DNA of 33,212 nucleotides from assembly GCA_944380025.1 (NCBI GenBank), contig CALWGL010000005.1, positions 1 through 33,212 on the forward strand. The letters are read 5' to 3'. The stretch's first letter is position 1. Each line of letters opens with the position of its first letter. This stretch comes from an uncultured Lachnospiraceae bacterium. GTDB taxonomy: Bacteria; Bacillota; Clostridia; Lachnospirales; Lachnospiraceae. A program made the translations under genes and the position numbers. Below the pieces are notes generated by a model, which was not told the DNA's origin, ran no database searches, and saw nothing but the letters and a program-made list of their open reading frames with translations. Below are positions 9,040 through 17,306 of this stretch, piece after piece.

Positions 9040-10770
9040 TTACTTCACCGTCGTATGATTGAATTCATAGGCGTCTTCCGACTCGTTCCACACAAAGCCC
9101 TCCACCCGGTCGCTGACCGCGTAATAGACCCCGTTTACCATGATGGGAATGAAGATATTGGAATCGATGAACATCTGCTCCGCTTCCGCCAGCATGGACA
9201 TCCTGGCTGTCCTGTCGTATTCATACTTCGCTCCGGAGACCAGTTCATCAAACGCGCTGTCAGAATAAATGGAGGAAAAAGGCGCGCCCGCGCCCATGGC
9301 GTCGCTCACGGATCCGCCCGTCATCCAGAACTCCAGCGCATACCGCGGATTGCTGGTATCGCTCGTCAGAGACTGATAATAGATATCGTAATCCATATAT
9401 ACCATGGACATCACGGCATCGCTGACCGGCTGCAGTTCGATCACAATGTTCTCCAGTCCCAGTACGTTTTTCCATTCGGACTGGAGCGTTTCCGCCATCA
9501 GGCGGTATTTGTCGCTGTCAAAGGTCAGATAGCTGACCTCGGGAAGCTCCGATACATCCGAATAGCCCAGCTCCTCAAGAGCAGCGGCCAGATATTCTTT
9601 TGCCTTCTGCGCGTCGCCGGTCATCGGCACGGCTTCGATGGGATAATCCTCCACGAACAGAGAATCTTCTTCATTTCCCGCGGCCAGGGAGCTGACGAAG
9701 CGGTTATATGCTCTTCCCGAAGGGCTAACCACGGAAACGATGGCCTCCCGGTTCAGCGCGTAGCTCAGAGCCAGTCGGAAATTCTGATTGGAAAGCAGCG
9801 CCGTCACCTCCGGATCCCTTTCCACAAATTCCGTTCCGTTATAGCAGTAACCGGTGGTATTGAACTCCAGTCCCTGAACGGCGCTGGTTTCCGCGTGCCC
9901 GCAGCTTTCCGGCATCAGCTGATAGGTTTCCTCGGACACGGATGTCAGGATATCCGCCTCTCCTGCCTGGAACATGGCATATCGTCCGCTTTCATCCGTA
10001 CTGTGGATCATCCGGAGACTTTCCAGCGGGAAGCTGTCTTCCGCCGCGATATAGGAAGGATTCTTTTCAAACTGCAGGTAGGAACCGTATACCCACTCTG
10101 TCAGAATGTAGGGACCGCTGTACATCAGGTCCTCCGGCGTTCCTCCCAGACTGTCTCCCTTGCTTTCCGCGAACTCCTGCCGCAGGGGATAGATCTCCAG
10201 CTGCGGATCGTAATCGGCGATCGCCTCTGAAAGCTCCACCGCAAAGGTGTGATCGTCCACCGCATAGATGCCGACTTCCGAAGCGTCGCACTCCCCGTTG
10301 TAATAGGCCTCTCCGTTTCTGTAATAGATGGCCGTCTCCGCCGACAGCGTCTGGATCATATAATACACAAAATCCGCCGCCGCAATGGGAGTCCCGTCGC
10401 TGTATACCGCATCCTTGATGGTATAGGTATAGGTGAGCCCGTCGTCGCTCACCGTATATCCTTCACAGAGCTCCGGATAAGCCACGCCGTCATACGGACG
10501 GTAAAGCATGGCGGAGATCAGGTAGAACACGCTGGCATCCAGATTGGATGCCGCCTGGATCATGTTGAGCGTATTGGGTTCCGTACTTACAAAGGTCAAT
10601 GAGGAAGCTCCGGATGAAGTCTCCTCATCCGTTCCTTCCGCCGCATCAGCCGTATCAGACACGGCTGTTTCTTCCGGGACCACTGCCGTATCCGTATACG
10701 TTCCGCAGCCGGACAGCATTCCGACTGCCATTGAAAGTCCCAAGATCAGAGCAAGCAATCGCTTTTTCAT
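9040..10770 (-). CDS. dppA: Peptide-binding lipoprotein of the ABC transporter (DppA/OppA type)
   Basis: A 576-residue SBP family 5 extracellular peptide-binding protein. The signal peptide ends in a lipobox, LSGC, with lipidated Cys22, followed by a Thr/Ala/Glu/Asp-rich linker of about 35 residues. The body shows family features such as YTYTIKDAVYSDGTPIAAADFVY and FRLALSYALNREAIVS. It delivers peptides to DppBC. The start at 10770 follows GGGAGG. A promoter lies about 85-110 bp upstream and a terminator-like attenuator follows the gene. The bound peptide class cannot be predicted; the neighbouring enzymes hint at proline, basic or sulfur residues. Confidence 0.95.
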   Translation of the reverse strand: MKKRLLALILGLSMAVGMLSGCGTYTDTAVVPEETAVSDTADAAEGTDEETSSGASSLTFVSTEPNTLNMIQAASNLDASVFYLISAMLYRPYDGVAYPELCEGYTVSDDGLTYTYTIKDAVYSDGTPIAAADFVYYMIQTLSAETAIYYRNGEAYYNGECDASEVGIYAVDDHTFAVELSEAIADYDPQLEIYPLRQEFAESKGDSLGGTPEDLMYSGPYILTEWVYGSYLQFEKNPSYIAAEDSFPLESLRMIHSTDESGRYAMFQAGEADILTSVSEETYQLMPESCGHAETSAVQGLEFNTTGYCYNGTEFVERDPEVTALLSNQNFRLALSYALNREAIVSVVSPSGRAYNRFVSSLAAGNEEDSLFVEDYPIEAVPMTGDAQKAKEYLAAALEELGYSDVSELPEVSYLTFDSDKYRLMAETLQSEWKNVLGLENIVIELQPVSDAVMSMVYMDYDIYYQSLTSDTSNPRYALEFWMTGGSVSDAMGAGAPFSSIYSDSAFDELVSGAKYEYDRTARMSMLAEAEQMFIDSNIFIPIMVNGVYYAVSDRVEGFVWNESEDAYEFNHTTVK

Positions 10771-10853
10771 GGTTTTTCCTCCCTGCTCCTGACGCCGGTA
10801 CAGTTCTGCTGCCCTCGTCAGACTTTGTTTAACACTTTAATCCGTTATCATAA

Positions 10854-10882
10854 CATATATCTCATGGTTGATTATTTGTCAA
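10854..10882 (-). promoter_or_regulatory. Promoter of the dpp operon
   Basis: On the minus strand TTGACA (complement of 10877-10882) and TATATG (complement of 10854-10859) are 17 bp apart. The predicted leader of about 75 nt ends in GGGAGGAAAAACC before the dppA ATG. Confidence 0.7.
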
Positions 10883-11040
10883 GTTATATTTCCTTTTTTT
10901 GCGACATTTTTTCAATTCTTTTTATATGATTCAGCCGAAAATCCTCTGTTTTTCTTTGCGCAAATGTTTAATTTTGTCGATTTTTACCTTTTCTCTTCCT
11001 TGTTTTATCGGCATTATTCCAATCCCTTTTTTGGACAATG

Positions 11041-11069
11041 TTGACATTTTGTTTACAAAATGGTATTTT
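11041..11069 (+). promoter_or_regulatory. Promoter of the amidohydrolase gene
   Basis: A perfect TTGACA (11041-11046) is followed after 17 bp by TATTTT (11064-11069). The ATG at 11095 is 25 bp further on, with AACAGGAGGT between them, giving a very short leader. Confidence 0.75.
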
Positions 11070-11094
11070 GAAAATAAAAAAACAGGAGGTGCCT

Positions 11095-12369
11095 ATGCAG
11101 ACCTGTCAGCTTCACAAAGCTTCTTTTCCCGCAGGCCGGCCCGATATCCTGGCCATAAAGGGCCGGATCATCGATGCAGTATCGGACGCCCCCGTTGAAA
11201 ACGGGCTGATCGTTACGGAAAAAAGCCGCATCCGCTACGCCGGACCCATGGATCCATCACAGATCCCTGCCGGGACTCCCGTGCTGGATGCCGGCGCCGG
11301 GAGCATCCTGCCCGGCTTCATTGACTGCCATGCCCATCTGACCGGCTGGGAGGATGCCGGCTCCTTTGCAAACGGAAAGATGTTCGGCGACCAGCTGCTG
11401 GGAGCCGCCTATCAGTGCGGGCTTCTTCTGGACGCCGGCTTTACCGGCATACGGGATATGAGCGAGGCCGGGCTCTATCTGTCCAGGGCCGCTTCCCGCG
11501 GCATTCTGCGCGCTCCAAGGATCCTTCCGGGCGGGAAGGTCCTCGGGATCACATCGGGCCATGTGGACGGGGAACCTCAGCTGGACAGAGAAGAATTCAA
11601 CCGCAGGGATCATCTCAGCTATCTTATGGACGGTCCGGAGGACTGTCTGCGGGGAGTAAGGGAACAGTTCCGCTCCGGCGCGCGTTTTATCAAGATCTGT
11701 GCCACCGGAGGCGTATCCTCTCCCACAGACCGGGTGGACGATGTGGCTTTTTCCCGGGAGGAGCTCGCCGTCATCGTGGGAGAAGCCAGGAGGCATCATA
11801 CCTACGTCTGCGCGCACTGCACCGGTTACGAGGGCGCGTACGCCGCTCTGAAGGCCGGAGTGACCTGTATTGAACACGGCGTCATGCTGACGCAGCGGGA
11901 GATCGATCTGATGGCGGAAATGGACGCCACTCTGGTCACCACGCTGTCTGTTTCCCTGGGCGTCGCCAATATTCCCGGCCTTCCGGACTGGATGGCAGAA
12001 AAGGCAAAGCTGTGTGCCGAAGCCAATATCAAGACCATTGACATGGCCCGGAAGGCCGGCGTGCGCATCGCGTTCGGCTCCGACTATTCCAACTCTCCCA
12101 ACACCCCCTACCTCCAGCTTGGGAAAGAATTTGAAGCCATGACCCGCGCAGGCATGACGCCGATGGAAGCCATCCGGGCAGGCACCATCAATGCCGCCTT
12201 CCTGATGATGAACCAGTCGGAAACCGGATCTCTGGAAAGCGGGAAGCTGGCCGATCTGGTCGTCGTGGACGGTGATCCGCTGGCGGATATCAATGTTCTT
12301 GCGGATGCCTCCCACGTCCGTTTTGTGATGATGAACGGAACGGTCATGAAGGACTGCATGGGAACCTGA
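11095..12369 (+). CDS. Metal-dependent amidohydrolase, Xaa-Pro/Xaa-Arg dipeptidase-like
   Basis: A 424-residue amidohydrolase-superfamily enzyme of the imidazolonepropionase/prolidase-like branch. Metal ligands are all visible: DCHAH (His79, His81), a probable carboxylated lysine in FIKICATGG (Lys200), His241 in CAHCTGYEG, His261 in IEHGV and Asp330 in GSDYS. The C-terminal strands (GKLADLVVVDGDPLADI) match the composite beta domain. Relatives hydrolyse N-acyl amino acids or dipeptides ending in Pro, Arg or Lys. No signal peptide is present. The ATG at 11095 follows AGGAGGT. Its position divergent from the peptide importer supports an intracellular dipeptidase role; the exact substrate is an inference. 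Confidence 0.9.
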   Translation: MQTCQLHKASFPAGRPDILAIKGRIIDAVSDAPVENGLIVTEKSRIRYAGPMDPSQIPAGTPVLDAGAGSILPGFIDCHAHLTGWEDAGSFANGKMFGDQLLGAAYQCGLLLDAGFTGIRDMSEAGLYLSRAASRGILRAPRILPGGKVLGITSGHVDGEPQLDREEFNRRDHLSYLMDGPEDCLRGVREQFRSGARFIKICATGGVSSPTDRVDDVAFSREELAVIVGEARRHHTYVCAHCTGYEGAYAALKAGVTCIEHGVMLTQREIDLMAEMDATLVTTLSVSLGVANIPGLPDWMAEKAKLCAEANIKTIDMARKAGVRIAFGSDYSNSPNTPYLQLGKEFEAMTRAGMTPMEAIRAGTINAAFLMMNQSETGSLESGKLADLVVVDGDPLADINVLADASHVRFVMMNGTVMKDCMGT

Positions 12370-12378
12370 CAGCTGCAC

Positions 12379-12441
12379 GTCATACCTCAGAAAGCAGGCG
12401 GACCATTCGAAAAGGAATGATCCGCCTGACACATGTATGAC
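12379..12441. terminator. Nested hairpin between convergent genes
   Basis: CAGGCGGA (12395-12402) pairs with TCCGCCTG (12421-12428), with CATTC/GAATG pairing inside. An outer arm GTCATAC (12379-12385) pairs with GTATGAC (12435-12441). It lies between the 3' ends of the amidohydrolase and the glucuronidase gene. Neither flank has a perfect T run, but its placement suggests a bidirectional terminator. Confidence 0.65.
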
Positions 12442-12448
12442 ATCTCTC

Positions 12449-14281
12449 TCACTTTTTGTAATCCACCGGCAGCCCCTCCCAGCGCTTCTTAAAGTAGTAA
12501 GCCGCTTCCTTTGGCTGGCGCTGCCTGGTAAAAATTCCCTTCTTGTTCCCGTTCATCCGCATGATTCCTTCCGTCGTCTGGAAATCCGCGAAGTTCCAGA
12601 CCAGCTCTCCTGCCACAAAATCGTAGGAGTCAAACACGCGGTGGCACATTTCCAGATACTCCACCTGATATTCCTGGCTCCACATCACAGAGGGCAGCTT
12701 GTGCTCCGCCGGACTGGTATCCGCTCCATACTCCGTAAAGACCACAGGTTTGTTCATCTGCTTTGCCGCCCAGCCGTCCATCTCCTCCCGGAAGGCCTCC
12801 TCCGCGTCCGAGATCTCATATCCGCCCAGCAGATACCAGCCGTAATAACGGTTCAGGGACAGGAAATCACAGAACTGCCAGCATCTGCAGGTATCCGGGC
12901 CCGAATTTCCGATCATGGCAAAAGTCCTGGGCCGTTTCTGCGGATCCGCTTCCCGGGCCCGGTCAAAGATCTTCCCGAAATAGGGCACCGCGGCCTTCTC
13001 CGTGGTCTCCGGCTCGTTGAACAGGCTCCATGCGATGACGCTGGGATGATTCTTATCCCGGCAGATCATGTCCTCCACACACTGCAGATGGTGGGCGAGA
13101 AGCCGGGGGACGGTTGGGGCTTCAAAAAATGAAGTCCTCTTCCCGGAAGAGGCTTCCGCGAAATTCATCAGGCTGCGGAACATGCCCACCGCCGCCACCT
13201 CATCGATGATCAGGATCCCCTCCCGGTCAGCCATCTGATAGATCTCCTCGCTGTAGGGATAGTGGGAGGTGCGGAAGCAGTTCGCCCCGATCCACTTCAT
13301 GCATTCAAAATCCCGCTTCATCACGCCGATATGGAAGCCCCTGCCCACGATGTCGCTGTCCTCATGCTTTCCGAAGCCCTTCAGATAGACCTTTCTGCCG
13401 TTTAACAGGATATCCCTGCCCTTCACCTCCACGGTACGAACGCCGATCCTGTCCGAGTACTCATCGATCAGCCTGTCTCCGTCCATGATCCGAAGCCTGA
13501 GCTCATACAGATAACCGTCTCCCACATCCCATCTGTGCACATCCGGGATGCGGAGGGTCCCTTCCTTCCCGGAAGAAGCGGCCACGCAGACCTCCTGTCC
13601 GCTGTCGGGTCCCCTGTCGCAGATCACGGCGGTCACTTCATGCTCTCCCGTTGTCTCCGCTGTATAATGGACCAGACCGTCCGCCCCGTCAAATTCAAAT
13701 GTCACGGAATAGTCCTCAATATGCTCCTTCGGCCAGGCGACCAGCTTCACCGGACGCTGCAGGCCGGAATAATTGAAGAAATCAAAATAGGGCTTCGAAA
13801 TCTTCTTCCCGTTTTTGAGCGTTTTCGTCATTCCGCAGGGGATCCGCGTCTCACTCAGCTCGTTATTGACCTTTACCACCAGCTTATTGAAGGCATTATA
13901 CTCTACCATGTCTGTCACCGGCGCCAGGAACGGCAGGAACCCGCCTTCATGAACTGCCGCCTGTACACCGTTCACATAAACGCAGGCGCAGTGCGCCGCG
14001 CTGCCGAAACGGATGGCAACCTCCTTCCCCTGCCACTCTCCGGGAACGAAGAAATCCGTCTCATACCAGACATCTCCCGTATATTCCCGGATGTCCTTGT
14101 CCGTGTAAAAGTCCTGAAAGCTTGCCGGGACGGGGATCATCTCGTTCCCCGGTATGCCGTCCTTCCAGTTCTTTTCCTCCCCTTCCTGTTTCCGGTCCAG
14201 TGAAAATTTCCACATTCCGTCCATACTCACCGAACGTCTTGCTGCCGATTCCTTCGGATACAGCATCTGGCATGTTCTCAT
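12449..14281 (-). CDS. uidA: Beta-glucuronidase, GH2 family, Loop-1-like
   Basis: A 610-residue glycoside hydrolase that would remove glucuronic acid from host or drug glucuronides, or glycosaminoglycan fragments. Order: GH2 sugar-binding domain (about 15-180), Ig-like domain, TIM barrel (about 280-600). The acid/base Glu423 is in FNEPE and the nucleophile Glu517 in FTEYGAD. Glucuronidase-specific marks are NRYYGWY (477-483) and the NKKG motif (579-582), which binds the sugar carboxylate in the E. coli enzyme. The segment between AAVGM and the HHLQ helix is as long as the E. coli loop, so it resembles the Loop 1 class. No signal peptide. I chose ATG 14281 because AGAGGG lies 8 nt upstream; ATG 14287 is also possible. 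It probably lies in one transcript with the GNAT gene upstream. Confidence 0.93.
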   Translation of the reverse strand: MRTCQMLYPKESAARRSVSMDGMWKFSLDRKQEGEEKNWKDGIPGNEMIPVPASFQDFYTDKDIREYTGDVWYETDFFVPGEWQGKEVAIRFGSAAHCACVYVNGVQAAVHEGGFLPFLAPVTDMVEYNAFNKLVVKVNNELSETRIPCGMTKTLKNGKKISKPYFDFFNYSGLQRPVKLVAWPKEHIEDYSVTFEFDGADGLVHYTAETTGEHEVTAVICDRGPDSGQEVCVAASSGKEGTLRIPDVHRWDVGDGYLYELRLRIMDGDRLIDEYSDRIGVRTVEVKGRDILLNGRKVYLKGFGKHEDSDIVGRGFHIGVMKRDFECMKWIGANCFRTSHYPYSEEIYQMADREGILIIDEVAAVGMFRSLMNFAEASSGKRTSFFEAPTVPRLLAHHLQCVEDMICRDKNHPSVIAWSLFNEPETTEKAAVPYFGKIFDRAREADPQKRPRTFAMIGNSGPDTCRCWQFCDFLSLNRYYGWYLLGGYEISDAEEAFREEMDGWAAKQMNKPVVFTEYGADTSPAEHKLPSVMWSQEYQVEYLEMCHRVFDSYDFVAGELVWNFADFQTTEGIMRMNGNKKGIFTRQRQPKEAAYYFKKRWEGLPVDYKK

Positions 14282-14332
14282 TCCCATCACCCTCTTCTTT
14301 CCTGAAAAATCGTAATACCTGCCGGCAGAGCC

Positions 14333-14448
14333 GCCTGCGGCCTGTGAACTCCGGGGCCTGCGCCTGCGGCCTGTGAACTCTCCGCCCTGTGCCTGCGGCC
14401 TGTGAACTCTCCGCCCTGTGCCTGCGGCCTGTGACCTCAAAGCCTGCG
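14333..14448. repeat. Four tandem copies of a 29-bp repeat
   Basis: Copies begin at 14333, 14362, 14391 and 14420, each starting GCCTGCGGCCTGTGAACT on the plus strand; the last copy is diverged at its end. Copies 2 and 3 are identical. There are no spacers. The array fills most of the 176-bp gap between the GNAT stop and the glucuronidase start. Confidence 0.9.
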
Positions 14449-14457
14449 CACCCGGGC

Positions 14458-15003
14458 TCAAAGCCTCTTTATCATGGAGATCTCCTTCTTCATCGAGCCG
14501 TCCTTCAGCCGCACGGCGTCCGGGCGCTCCGCCACGGGGAGGAAGCCCAATTTCTCATAGAGCCTTCTGCCCCGTTCGTTCCCTTCGATATAGTCCAGCT
14601 CCAGCTGAAGGATTCCCCTTTCCCTGGCAGCCTTCTCCATTTCCTCAAACATGGCTGTCCCGATCCCAAGCCCCCAGAACCTTTCCAGAAGCCCGATGGA
14701 AAGCACGGCCCGGTGTCTGGTCTTGATCCCCGGGAAAAAGCTGATCTGACCGTTCCCCGCGATCTCGCCGTTCACCGTACAGACGATCATCAGGGCATTC
14801 TGCGAACGGTTCAGCCCTTCCAGATATCCCGCCTCCTGCTCCGCCGTGGTCGTCCATTCCTCCGGATAGCGGAGAAGGAAGTCCGTCTCTGCGGAAAGGT
14901 GCTTCAGAACCTCCAGCATCTGTGTGCCGTCGGACGCGGACGGGCTTCTGAAAACCGCCTCCTGCCCGTTTTTCAGCCGTATTTTTTTCGTTTCGTAGAT
15001 CAT
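14458..15003 (-). CDS. GNAT family N-acetyltransferase
   Basis: A 181-residue acetyltransferase that would transfer an acetyl group from acetyl-CoA to an unknown amine. The acetyl-CoA-binding motif reads [20 protein letters not shown], a variant of Q/R-x-x-G-x-G/A. The C-terminal half has the usual N-E[11 protein letters not shown] sequence of the family. The start at 15003 has AAGAGG upstream with 5-nt spacing; a GTG two codons earlier is less well placed. It has its own promoter at 15049-15077 and precedes the glucuronidase gene. A functional link to glucuronides is not evident. Confidence 0.88.
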   Translation of the reverse strand: MIYETKKIRLKNGQEAVFRSPSASDGTQMLEVLKHLSAETDFLLRYPEEWTTTAEQEAGYLEGLNRSQNALMIVCTVNGEIAGNGQISFFPGIKTRHRAVLSIGLLERFWGLGIGTAMFEEMEKAARERGILQLELDYIEGNERGRRLYEKLGFLPVAERPDAVRLKDGSMKKEISMIKRL

Positions 15004-15048
15004 GGGCACCTCTTTTCCGCCGTCCGCCGGACAGCATTTTTTCTTTCT

Positions 15049-15077
15049 ATGGTAGCATATATGCTTAAGTCGCTCAA
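15049..15077 (-). promoter_or_regulatory. Promoter of the GNAT-glucuronidase genes with a palindrome in the spacer
   Basis: On the minus strand TTGAGC (complement of 15072-15077) and TACCAT (complement of 15049-15054) are 17 bp apart. The spacer contains the perfect palindrome AGCATATATGCT (15054-15065), a good candidate operator. Confidence 0.6.
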
Positions 15078-15092
15078 TCCTGTTTTCGGATT

Positions 15093-15200
15093 TACTATTT
15101 TGTCTTCATTGATCAGGACCAGACCTGGATTTTCTTTCGCCGCATCCAGCATTCTCTGCGTAAAACCGCTTTTGGAAAATACTCCATAAAGAATCCGATG
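15093..15200 (-). pseudogene. Remnant of an AAA ATPase (DUF234-type) C terminus
   Basis: A stretch of about 36 codons reads HRILYGVFSKSGFTQRML and then [18 protein letters not shown]. This matches the C-terminal pattern SKSGFT...A...V.LI seen in archaeal-type ATPases with a DUF234 nuclease-like tail. No ATPase core is present on either side. Upstream it runs into a terminator hairpin and downstream into the GNAT promoter, so it is a decayed fragment. The match is from memory of the family and short. Confidence 0.4.
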
Positions 15201-15210
15201 CGGGAAGGGA

Positions 15211-15258
15211 AAAGCCGGAAAGGCGGCGCGGATCACTCCGCGCCGCCTTTCCGGCTTT
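15211..15258 (-). terminator. Terminator of the fucose operon, 22-bp perfect stem
   Basis: Positions 15211-15232 and 15237-15258 are perfect reverse complements around a 4-nt loop (TCAC). On the minus strand the stem ends in CCGGCTTTTCC, 18 bp after the fucosidase stop. It is probably effective in both directions. Confidence 0.85.
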
Positions 15259-15276
15259 CTTCTGTATATCAATCGG

Positions 15277-16752
15277 TCAGACCAGCTCCACCTGAAATAC
15301 TACCGGCTTGTCGGTCGCAACGCCTTCCACCTTCACATGAAGTCCGCTCTCGTCCCGCGTCCATTCACAGGCGGAATCGAAGCCCAGCACGGATACACAG
15401 TCGATGATCCCGGCGAAATTGGGCTTATGGGAGGCATCCTGCTTTCCGAGGGAAGGGAAGGTATAGCTTCCGTCCTGCGCGCAGCGCATGGCGATGGCAT
15501 AGATGCTGTCGCCCTTCATGGTGTAGCGGATATCGTCGGAGGTAAACTCCTTCTTGATGCCGTCGGAGAACTGACCTTCCACCACCTGGGTAGGGCCTTC
15601 GCCGTATTTTCTCCACACATGGGTGCCGTAGATGGCCTCTCCGTTCACCTTGAGCCACGCACCGATCTCCCGCAGGATCGCCGCATCCTCCGCAGGGATG
15701 GTTCCGTCCGCCCTGGGGCCGATGTTCAGCAGGAGATTTCCGTTCTTGCTGACGATATCCACCAGATCGCAGATGATATCGGAGGCCGGACGGTAGTTGT
15801 TGTTTTCCGTATAGCACCAGGAATTCAGGGCAACCGCCGTATCCGTCTGCCAGTAGTAGGGCTTCACATCCGCGAACTGTCCTCTCTCAATGTCCACCAC
15901 GGCCGTGCCGAACATGAAGGCGTCGTGCTTGTAGTTGATCAGCACCTCCTCGCCCCACTCCTCGGCCCGGTTGTAATAATAGGCCGCCAGCTTCTTCAGA
16001 TAAGGGCGGAAGGACTGATGCTGGATCCACCAGTCAAAATAGAGAAGCTTCGGATGGTATGCGTCGATGATCTCGCAGGTTCTGGTCAGCCAGTCCTGCA
16101 GATACTCCTCCGTGGGCGCGGGCTCGCTGAAAATATCATGGTGATCCGCCTCCGACATGGCCGGCCAGTAGAAATCGCCGCGCTGCATGGGCTCCTTGAT
16201 ATCGCTGTCAAATTCCTTCCCGTGTCCCATGAAAAACCAGTGCTCCGCCCGGTGGGAGGAAGCGCCGTTTACCAGGCCGTGCTCATGGAACGCTTCGCAC
16301 AGCTCGCCCAGGGTATCCCGCTTCGGGCCCATCTCGGCCGCGTTCCAGTGGGAAAGTTCACTTTTATACATCTGGAAGCCGTCATGATGCTCCGCCACGG
16401 GCACCACATACTTTGCTCCGGCTTCCTCAAAGAGCTTCGCCCATTCCTCCGCGTTGAACTTCTCCGCCTTAAACATCGGAATGAAATCCTTGTAGCCGAA
16501 ATCCTTATGGGGGCCGTAGGTTTTCACATGATGTTCAAATTCCGGGCTTCCCTGGATATACATGTTCCTGGAGTACCACTCGCTGCCGAACGCCGGCACG
16601 CTGTAGACGCCCCAGTGGATGAAAATGCCAAATTTCGCGTTTTGGAACCACTTCGGCAGCGGATGGGCGCTCAAAGAGCTCCAGTCGTCCTTATAAGGCC
16701 CCTTTTCAATCACTTCATCGATCTGCTTCAGATATTCCTTCATGTCTCTCAT
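15277..16752 (-). CDS. Alpha-L-fucosidase, GH29
   Basis: A 491-residue GH29 enzyme that releases L-fucose from glycans. The barrel shows KFGIFIHWGVYSVPAFGSEWY near the start, the substrate-binding EHHDGF (121-126) and the probable nucleophile Asp240 in LLYFDWW. A C-terminal beta-sandwich follows from about residue 385. There is no signal peptide, so it probably acts inside the cell on imported oligosaccharides. Its ATG at 16752 overlaps the stop of the mutarotase gene (ATGA); no strong SD precedes it, so translation is probably coupled. A start three codons in (16743) is possible. The general acid cannot be assigned by eye. Confidence 0.93.
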   Translation of the reverse strand: MRDMKEYLKQIDEVIEKGPYKDDWSSLSAHPLPKWFQNAKFGIFIHWGVYSVPAFGSEWYSRNMYIQGSPEFEHHVKTYGPHKDFGYKDFIPMFKAEKFNAEEWAKLFEEAGAKYVVPVAEHHDGFQMYKSELSHWNAAEMGPKRDTLGELCEAFHEHGLVNGASSHRAEHWFFMGHGKEFDSDIKEPMQRGDFYWPAMSEADHHDIFSEPAPTEEYLQDWLTRTCEIIDAYHPKLLYFDWWIQHQSFRPYLKKLAAYYYNRAEEWGEEVLINYKHDAFMFGTAVVDIERGQFADVKPYYWQTDTAVALNSWCYTENNNYRPASDIICDLVDIVSKNGNLLLNIGPRADGTIPAEDAAILREIGAWLKVNGEAIYGTHVWRKYGEGPTQVVEGQFSDGIKKEFTSDDIRYTMKGDSIYAIAMRCAQDGSYTFPSLGKQDASHKPNFAGIIDCVSVLGFDSACEWTRDESGLHVKVEGVATDKPVVFQVELV

Positions 16753-17192
16753 CAGTCTGTCACCACACCTTTCTGCAGCATGATATTGGCGTAAAGCGCC
16801 GTTTCCCCCGTGGCAATGATGGCATAGGCCTTTTTGGCCTCCTCATAAAAGGCAAAACGCTCGATCTGCCCGATGGCAGCCTTTCCGCGGGGCTCATATT
16901 TCTCTTCGATCTGTTCGTATACGTCCCAGATGGGCGTTTCCACGTCGTCTCCCGGCATGACCTGCATCAGGTTAAACGGCTTCTCCACATAGGTATCCAG
17001 CGGAAAAACCTGCAGGATGGCGTCCAGAATCTCCGGCGTTCCGTGCCCGTCCATGCGGATCACCTTCGCGTCCTTTCCCATGGTCTCCGCGGGAAAATTG
17101 CCGTCCGCGATGACGAGCCGGTCGCTGTGTCCCATTTCGCACAGAACCTTCAGAAGCTCCGGCGATAAGATTTTCGGTATTCCCTTCAGCAT
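16752..17192 (-). CDS. fucU: RbsD/FucU family L-fucose mutarotase
   Basis: A 146-residue cytoplasmic protein that interconverts sugar anomers. The N terminus (LKGIPKILSPELLKVLCEMGHSDR) and His22 of GHSDRLVIADGNFP match the catalytic region of FucU/RbsD. Its coupling to a GH29 fucosidase makes L-fucose the likely sugar. The start at 17192 follows GAGAGGAAAG. The 114-bp gap upstream holds two perfect hairpins. Confidence 0.92.
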   Translation of the reverse strand: MLKGIPKILSPELLKVLCEMGHSDRLVIADGNFPAETMGKDAKVIRMDGHGTPEILDAILQVFPLDTYVEKPFNLMQVMPGDDVETPIWDVYEQIEEKYEPRGKAAIGQIERFAFYEEAKKAYAIIATGETALYANIMLQKGVVTD

Positions 17193-17228
17193 GATTGCTT
17201 TCCTCTCCCTTTCTTTTTTGTGTATCCC

Positions 17229-17291
17229 GCGCGGTTTTCAGACGGATCCGCGATCTGTCTGAAAACCGCGCTCCGGCAGAGGACGTTCTGC
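17229..17291 (-). repeat. Hairpins in the leader before fucU
   Basis: GCGCGGTTTTCAGAC (17229-17243) and its reverse complement (17257-17271) form a 15-bp perfect stem. A second stem, GGCAGA/TCTGCC, lies at 17274-17291. On the minus strand they come after the aldo/keto reductase stop, and an A/G-rich ribosome site follows the long stem. There is no T run directly after the 15-bp stem, so it is more likely a stabilising or processing element than a terminator. Confidence 0.75.
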
Positions 17292-17306
17292 CCTGCCGTC
17301 CTTTTT

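Larger units (their letters stand above)
10771..11094. other. Divergent regulatory region between dppA and the amidohydrolase gene
   Basis: This 324-bp non-coding stretch is clearly more AT-rich than the surrounding genes. It contains a good promoter facing each way (10854-10882 minus, 11041-11069 plus). The 160 bp between the promoters are T-rich on the plus strand and hold no convincing gene or long inverted repeat. Confidence 0.7.

Noticed and set aside
14333-14448. Possible CRISPR array from the 29-bp repeats
   Set aside because: The repeats are directly adjacent without spacers and there are no cas genes.
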